In this document: positions 61,193 to 64,000 of the stretch, in pieces
How the letters are laid out: each line of letters begins with the position of its first letter
Numbering within the stretch: position 1 is the first letter of the stretch
NCBI GenBank assembly: GCA_958295495.1
Contig: OY282352.1
Coordinates: 1,922,001-1,986,000 of the forward strand
Reading direction: 5' to 3'
Origin: an uncultured Latescibacterota bacterium
Lineage (GTDB): Bacteria; Latescibacterota; UBA2968; UBA8231
Length of the DNA stretch: 64,000 nucleotides
Notes under the pieces: generated by a model
Told to the model about the DNA's origin: nothing
Databases searched by the model: none
The model's input: only the letters and a program-made list of their open reading frames with translations
Translations under genes and position numbers: made by a program

Positions 61193-61870
61193 TTATAGGT
61201 GGAGTTGGCCGATCGCGCGCGTGGCGGCGTCGCAGTACCAGAGCACGTCCTCGTGGATGGTTAGCCCGTGGACTTCGGTGGGAGCCTCGACGCGGACGAC
61301 CTCCCAGATGCGCCCGTCTTGGGGATCGAGGCGGTTGACGGTGCCGGCCGAGGTGTCGGCGACCCAGAGGGTGCCGTCGTCGGCCCAGGCTAGGCCGTGG
61401 ACCCGGAGGCCGGGGACGCGGAAGGAGTGGACTTCTTCCCAGGTGCTGGCATCCATCACATGGACGAATTGCGAAGGCGGCGAGGCCACGTACACCTTGC
61501 CGTCTTTCCACTCTAAGCCGTGGGCCCCAGTGACGCGGCCATTCTGCTGGTCGGCGACCCAAGCGACGACGCCATTGCCGGGCGAATCCAGCTTGGCGAT
61601 GGTCTGGCCTGTAGCCGGGTCGAGGCGGGCGATTTTAAGCTCAAAGGTCGAGGCAATCCACATAGAGCCGCCGCCGAGGGTAATGCCGCTGGAGTGCGCG
61701 GTGTCGGTCTGAGCCTCAAAGAGGGTCTCGCCGCTTTCGTAGTCGAATTTATAGACCTTGAGGTCAACTTGGTCGATGCACCAGAGGCCGTCGGGCGCGG
61801 CTTGTAGGCCGTTGGGCTGGGGACCAGGGCATTTGAAACGCTCTTCAACGCGGGCGACTTGGACGGTCAT
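61193..61870 (-). CDS. Beta-propeller (NHL/YncE/SMP-30-like) protein
   Basis: 225-aa protein made of repeated four-strand blades: FKCPGPQPNGLQAAPDGLWCIDQVDLKVYKFD, HSSGITLGGGSMWIASTFELKIARLDPATG, VHGLAWADDGTLWVADTSAGTVNRLDPQDG and VHGLTIHEDVLWYCDAATRAIGQL. Lacks a signal peptide. Such propellers are lactonases or binding proteins; adjacency to an aldonate dehydratase is consistent with a sugar-lactonase role, but no catalytic residues can be fixed. Starts at ATG 61870, 13 nt before the dehydratase gene on the same strand. Confidence 0.75.
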   Translation of the reverse strand: MTVQVARVEERFKCPGPQPNGLQAAPDGLWCIDQVDLKVYKFDYESGETLFEAQTDTAHSSGITLGGGSMWIASTFELKIARLDPATGQTIAKLDSPGNGVVAWVADQQNGRVTGAHGLEWKDGKVYVASPPSQFVHVMDASTWEEVHSFRVPGLRVHGLAWADDGTLWVADTSAGTVNRLDPQDGRIWEVVRVEAPTEVHGLTIHEDVLWYCDAATRAIGQLHL

Positions 61871-61898
61871 GGTATGCTTTCTTTGCTAGGGGTTGGGA

Positions 61899-62678
61899 TT
61901 AGGCCGACAGGCCCATGAGGTAGTTCCAGTTCTGGCGGCGGATGGCTCGCTCCTTGTAGTGGTCGCTCTGGGAGACGCCCAAGGGATTGGTGAAGTTGAG
62001 GATGTTGGTGGCGTCCTCGGCTCGGTCGCGCTCGTTCCAGTCGGTGGGCTTGTTGGCCGCCTGGGGGTCGTGGTTCCAAGTGGGTGCTGTGTTGTCCCGA
62101 GTGCGGCGGAAGAGGAACTTGATCATGTGGCGCTTGTGCGGCGAGCGGTTGGCGGCCGTGCCGTGCCACAGGTCGTAGTGCGTGAAGGCCACGGTACCGG
62201 CCTTGACCACGAGCGGCACTTGGCCGCGGATGTTGGTGTACGTGGCCATGCGGTCCGTTGGCGCGTTGCGGAACTGGGTGCCGGGGACGATGATCGTCGG
62301 CCCCATGTCGGGCGTGACGTCGGTCGGGTAGTACAGCCCCAAGAAGCGGTTGAGCAGTACGTCGCGGTTGTTGAGGCCGTCTTGGTGCCAGCTCATGTGC
62401 GGGGAGTTTGGCTGCTTGCAGTGCCAGTGGCGATGCGACTGCACCTCGTAGTCCGGGCCGAGCAGGCTGACGAGCGCGCCGGTGACGGCCGGATGGTCGA
62501 GCACTTGCCAGAGTTGGGGCACGGCTTCGGGGATGGCGTCGCCGGGGTTGTAGTCCAAAGCGTCGAGTTGGGCGGCGATGGACTCGTCGAGCCCGGCGGG
62601 CAACTCTGGCTCGACGAGGTGGTAGCCGGAGACGAGGAAACGGGCCACTTCGGCGTCGCTGAGCAGATGCTTATCCAT
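61899..62678 (-). CDS. Phytanoyl-CoA dioxygenase (PhyH) family protein
   Basis: 259-aa Fe(II)/2-oxoglutarate oxygenase. MSWHQDGLNNRDVLL gives His98 and Asp100; distal His in HYDLWHGTAANRSPHKRHMIKF, with Arg. ATG 62678 overlaps the upstream small gene by 8 nt, so they are coupled. It lies 28 nt upstream of the beta-propeller gene. The order small protein, PhyH, propeller, dehydratase on one strand looks like an operon. Confidence 0.9.
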   Translation of the reverse strand: MDKHLLSDAEVARFLVSGYHLVEPELPAGLDESIAAQLDALDYNPGDAIPEAVPQLWQVLDHPAVTGALVSLLGPDYEVQSHRHWHCKQPNSPHMSWHQDGLNNRDVLLNRFLGLYYPTDVTPDMGPTIIVPGTQFRNAPTDRMATYTNIRGQVPLVVKAGTVAFTHYDLWHGTAANRSPHKRHMIKFLFRRTRDNTAPTWNHDPQAANKPTDWNERDRAEDATNILNFTNPLGVSQSDHYKERAIRRQNWNYLMGLSA

Positions 62679-62955
62679 CGGCGATAACCTCCATTTTCTG
62701 TAGGATGAACTCATAGCCTATCACGTCCAACTCCCTGTCGTCGAACGGGGCCTGTAAGTGAGGGAATTGGACGATTTGCCAGCCATCAACTACGGCGTCG
62801 TGTACGGTTTCGTAGGGCCAATCGGGTGCTGATTCGGCGCGAATTTCGGGCACGAAGCCCGCGACCGGCTCGATGAGCGTTAGGCCGATGATGTTGGACA
62901 TGACGCTAGGGGTGCGCGCCTGCAGGTAGAGCAGGCGTTGGCGGGGTGCGTCCAT
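62671..62955 (-). CDS. Small protein of unknown function coupled to PhyH
   Basis: 94-aa protein: RQRLLYLQARTPSVMSNIIGLTLIEPVAGFVPEIRAES, then YETVHDAVVDGWQIVQFPHLQAPFDDRELDVIGYEFILQKM. No family is recognised. The 8-nt overlap with the PhyH gene and a clear ATG 62955 argue that it is a real gene. It heads the minus-strand run to the dehydratase. It could be a small regulatory or accessory protein. Confidence 0.6.
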   Translation of the reverse strand: MDAPRQRLLYLQARTPSVMSNIIGLTLIEPVAGFVPEIRAESAPDWPYETVHDAVVDGWQIVQFPHLQAPFDDRELDVIGYEFILQKMEVIADG

Positions 62956-63099
62956 TGGGGTTGAATCACTCCTGCAATGCGGTGAGATGCTTAATATAGC
63001 CTAGCGGTGTGTAGCGGCCAATGACGCCTCTTGATAGTAGCTCCCCTCTTTCTTAGCTTGCCCTGCCGCACGGAATTCTACTACTGGGGAAAATAGAAG

Positions 63100-64000
63100 A
63101 TGCAGTACAATACCCTAGGCCGCACGGGCGTCAAAGTGTCTGCCCTGTGCTACGGCACTATGGCCTTTGGCGGCGATGCGGACGAGGCAACCTCCGGGCA
63201 GATGTACCGCTACTGCCGCGAGTTGGGGATCAATTTCTTCGACACGGCCAATGTCTATTCCAGCGGGCGTTCCGAGGAGATCTTGGGCCGGTTGATCCAA
63301 GGCGAGCGCGACGAGTTGGTCATCACTTCAAAAGTCTGCGGCCCAATGGGCGATGGCCCCAACGACCGGGGCTTGTCGCGGCGGCATATTGTGCAGGCCG
63401 TAGAGGCCAGTCTCAGGCGGTTGCAGACGGACCGCCTCGACCTCTACTTCGTCCACAACTTCGACGAAGATACGCCGATGGAAGAAACCCTCGCCGCGCT
63501 CGACGACCTAGTGCGCGGCGGCAAAATCCTCTACCCGGCCGCGAGCAACTGGGCCGCTTGGCAGATTGCCAAGGCCCTCGGCCTCTGCGCCCGCGAGGGG
63601 CTGGCGCAGTTTGCGTGCATTCAGCCCATGTACAACTTGGCCAAGCGGCAAGTGGAGGTAGAAATCCTGCCGCTGGCTCGCTCAGAAGGCTTGGGCGTGA
63701 TCACCTATAGCCCCCTAGGCGGCGGCTTGCTGACCGGCAAGTACGGGATTGACAAGTGGCCCGAACAGGGTCGTCTCTTGCAGCAGGACAACTACATCAA
63801 GCGCTACGCCAACCCCGTGTTCTACGAAGTCGCCGAGTGCTTCGTGCGCTATGCCGGCGACAAGGGCGTGCATCCGGCGACTTTGGCCGTCGCTTGGGTC
63901 ATGGGGCACACAGATGTGACCGCGCCGATTATCGGCGGCCGCGACCTAGACCAGCTAAAGCCGTCGCTCGCCGCGCTCGACTTTGCCCTATCGGCCGAGA
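63100..64000 (+). CDS. Aldo/keto reductase, C-terminus cut by window edge
   Basis: NAD(P)H-dependent TIM-barrel reductase; 300 residues visible. YNTLGRTGVKVSALCYGTMAFGG, FFDTANVYSSGRSEEILGRLI (catalytic Asp-Tyr), ITSKVCG (Lys) and LDLYFVHNFDED (His) give the catalytic tetrad. YSPLGGGLLTGKYG is cofactor-proximal. GGGGA upstream supports ATG 63100. It is divergent from the small protein/PhyH operon. Similar to YghZ/Gpr-type AKRs; the exact group cannot be set. The frame remains open at 64000. Confidence 0.92.
   Translation, partial: MQYNTLGRTGVKVSALCYGTMAFGGDADEATSGQMYRYCRELGINFFDTANVYSSGRSEEILGRLIQGERDELVITSKVCGPMGDGPNDRGLSRRHIVQAVEASLRRLQTDRLDLYFVHNFDEDTPMEETLAALDDLVRGGKILYPAASNWAAWQIAKALGLCAREGLAQFACIQPMYNLAKRQVEVEILPLARSEGLGVITYSPLGGGLLTGKYGIDKWPEQGRLLQQDNYIKRYANPVFYEVAECFVRYAGDKGVHPATLAVAWVMGHTDVTAPIIGGRDLDQLKPSLAALDFALSAE

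Overview
The window is about 64 kb of GC-rich bacterial chromosome from a Gram-negative, probably uncultured organism. The outer-membrane gene set (an Oar-type TonB-dependent receptor, a PorV/PorQ-like barrel, several lipoproteins) points to an FCB-type cell envelope. The density of phytanoyl-CoA dioxygenase (PhyH) proteins (eight), Cys-type sulfatases, enolase-superfamily dehydratases and Gfo/Idh-type oxidoreductases resembles uncultured lineages such as Latescibacterota or Poribacteria. That placement is inference from gene content, not from a marker tree. A selenocysteine tRNA shows that the organism probably makes selenoproteins, although none is visible here.

Layout. 0-7.6 kb is a housekeeping block: a TPR protein (cut by the left edge), ispE, tRNA-Gln, rplY, pth, a K+-type membrane pyrophosphatase, rpsF, a DUF2232 membrane protein, rplI and a lipoprotein; rpsR is missing from its usual place. 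selC lies at 7.65 kb. 7.7-11.1 kb is a minus-strand operon (Ldh_2 dehydrogenase, PhyH, M20 peptidase). 11.1-14.7 kb holds an operator-like palindrome and a strongly structured leader RNA, then gap, a DtxR-like regulator, a terminator, an SBF transporter and a small lipoprotein. 14.7-18.2 kb is an oxidoreductase, an alkyltransferase, an MscS channel and a Uma2 protein. 17.7-23.4 kb is an accessory island of toxin-antitoxin modules, many of them broken, with a 163-bp duplication, an IS701-like insertion sequence, an odd receiver-only response regulator and a kinase-like gene. 23.5-33.1 kb returns to metabolic genes: RNase D, an MFS transporter, two coupled sulfatases and PhyH genes. 33.2-35.7 kb is an AT-richer cassette with a Phd-like antitoxin, a DNA methyltransferase and a convergent candidate restriction nuclease. 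35.7-46.2 kb has a flippase, a cyclase, hemJ, an SGNH hydrolase, PhyH genes, an aminotransferase, a PorV-like protein and a DMT transporter. 46.6-63 kb is dominated by sugar-acid catabolism.

How the genes fit together. The clearest functional unit is the plus-strand run at 47.9-54.5 kb: an enolase-superfamily dehydratase, two PhyH oxygenases, a UxuA-like mannonate dehydratase, an HpcH/HpaI aldolase and an IlvD/EDD dehydratase, followed by a TonB receptor and a nucleoside transporter. A divergent or nearby minus-strand set (two more enolase-superfamily dehydratases, a beta-propeller protein, RidA and PhyH) looks complementary. With the sulfatases this suggests import and breakdown of sulfated or uronic-acid-rich polysaccharides. 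Two of the eight PhyH proteins (41.1 and 49.9 kb) lack the iron-binding carboxylate of the HxD motif, and one of them sits inside the sugar-acid operon. These, the leader RNA upstream of gap and the restriction-modification cassette are the most interesting leads.
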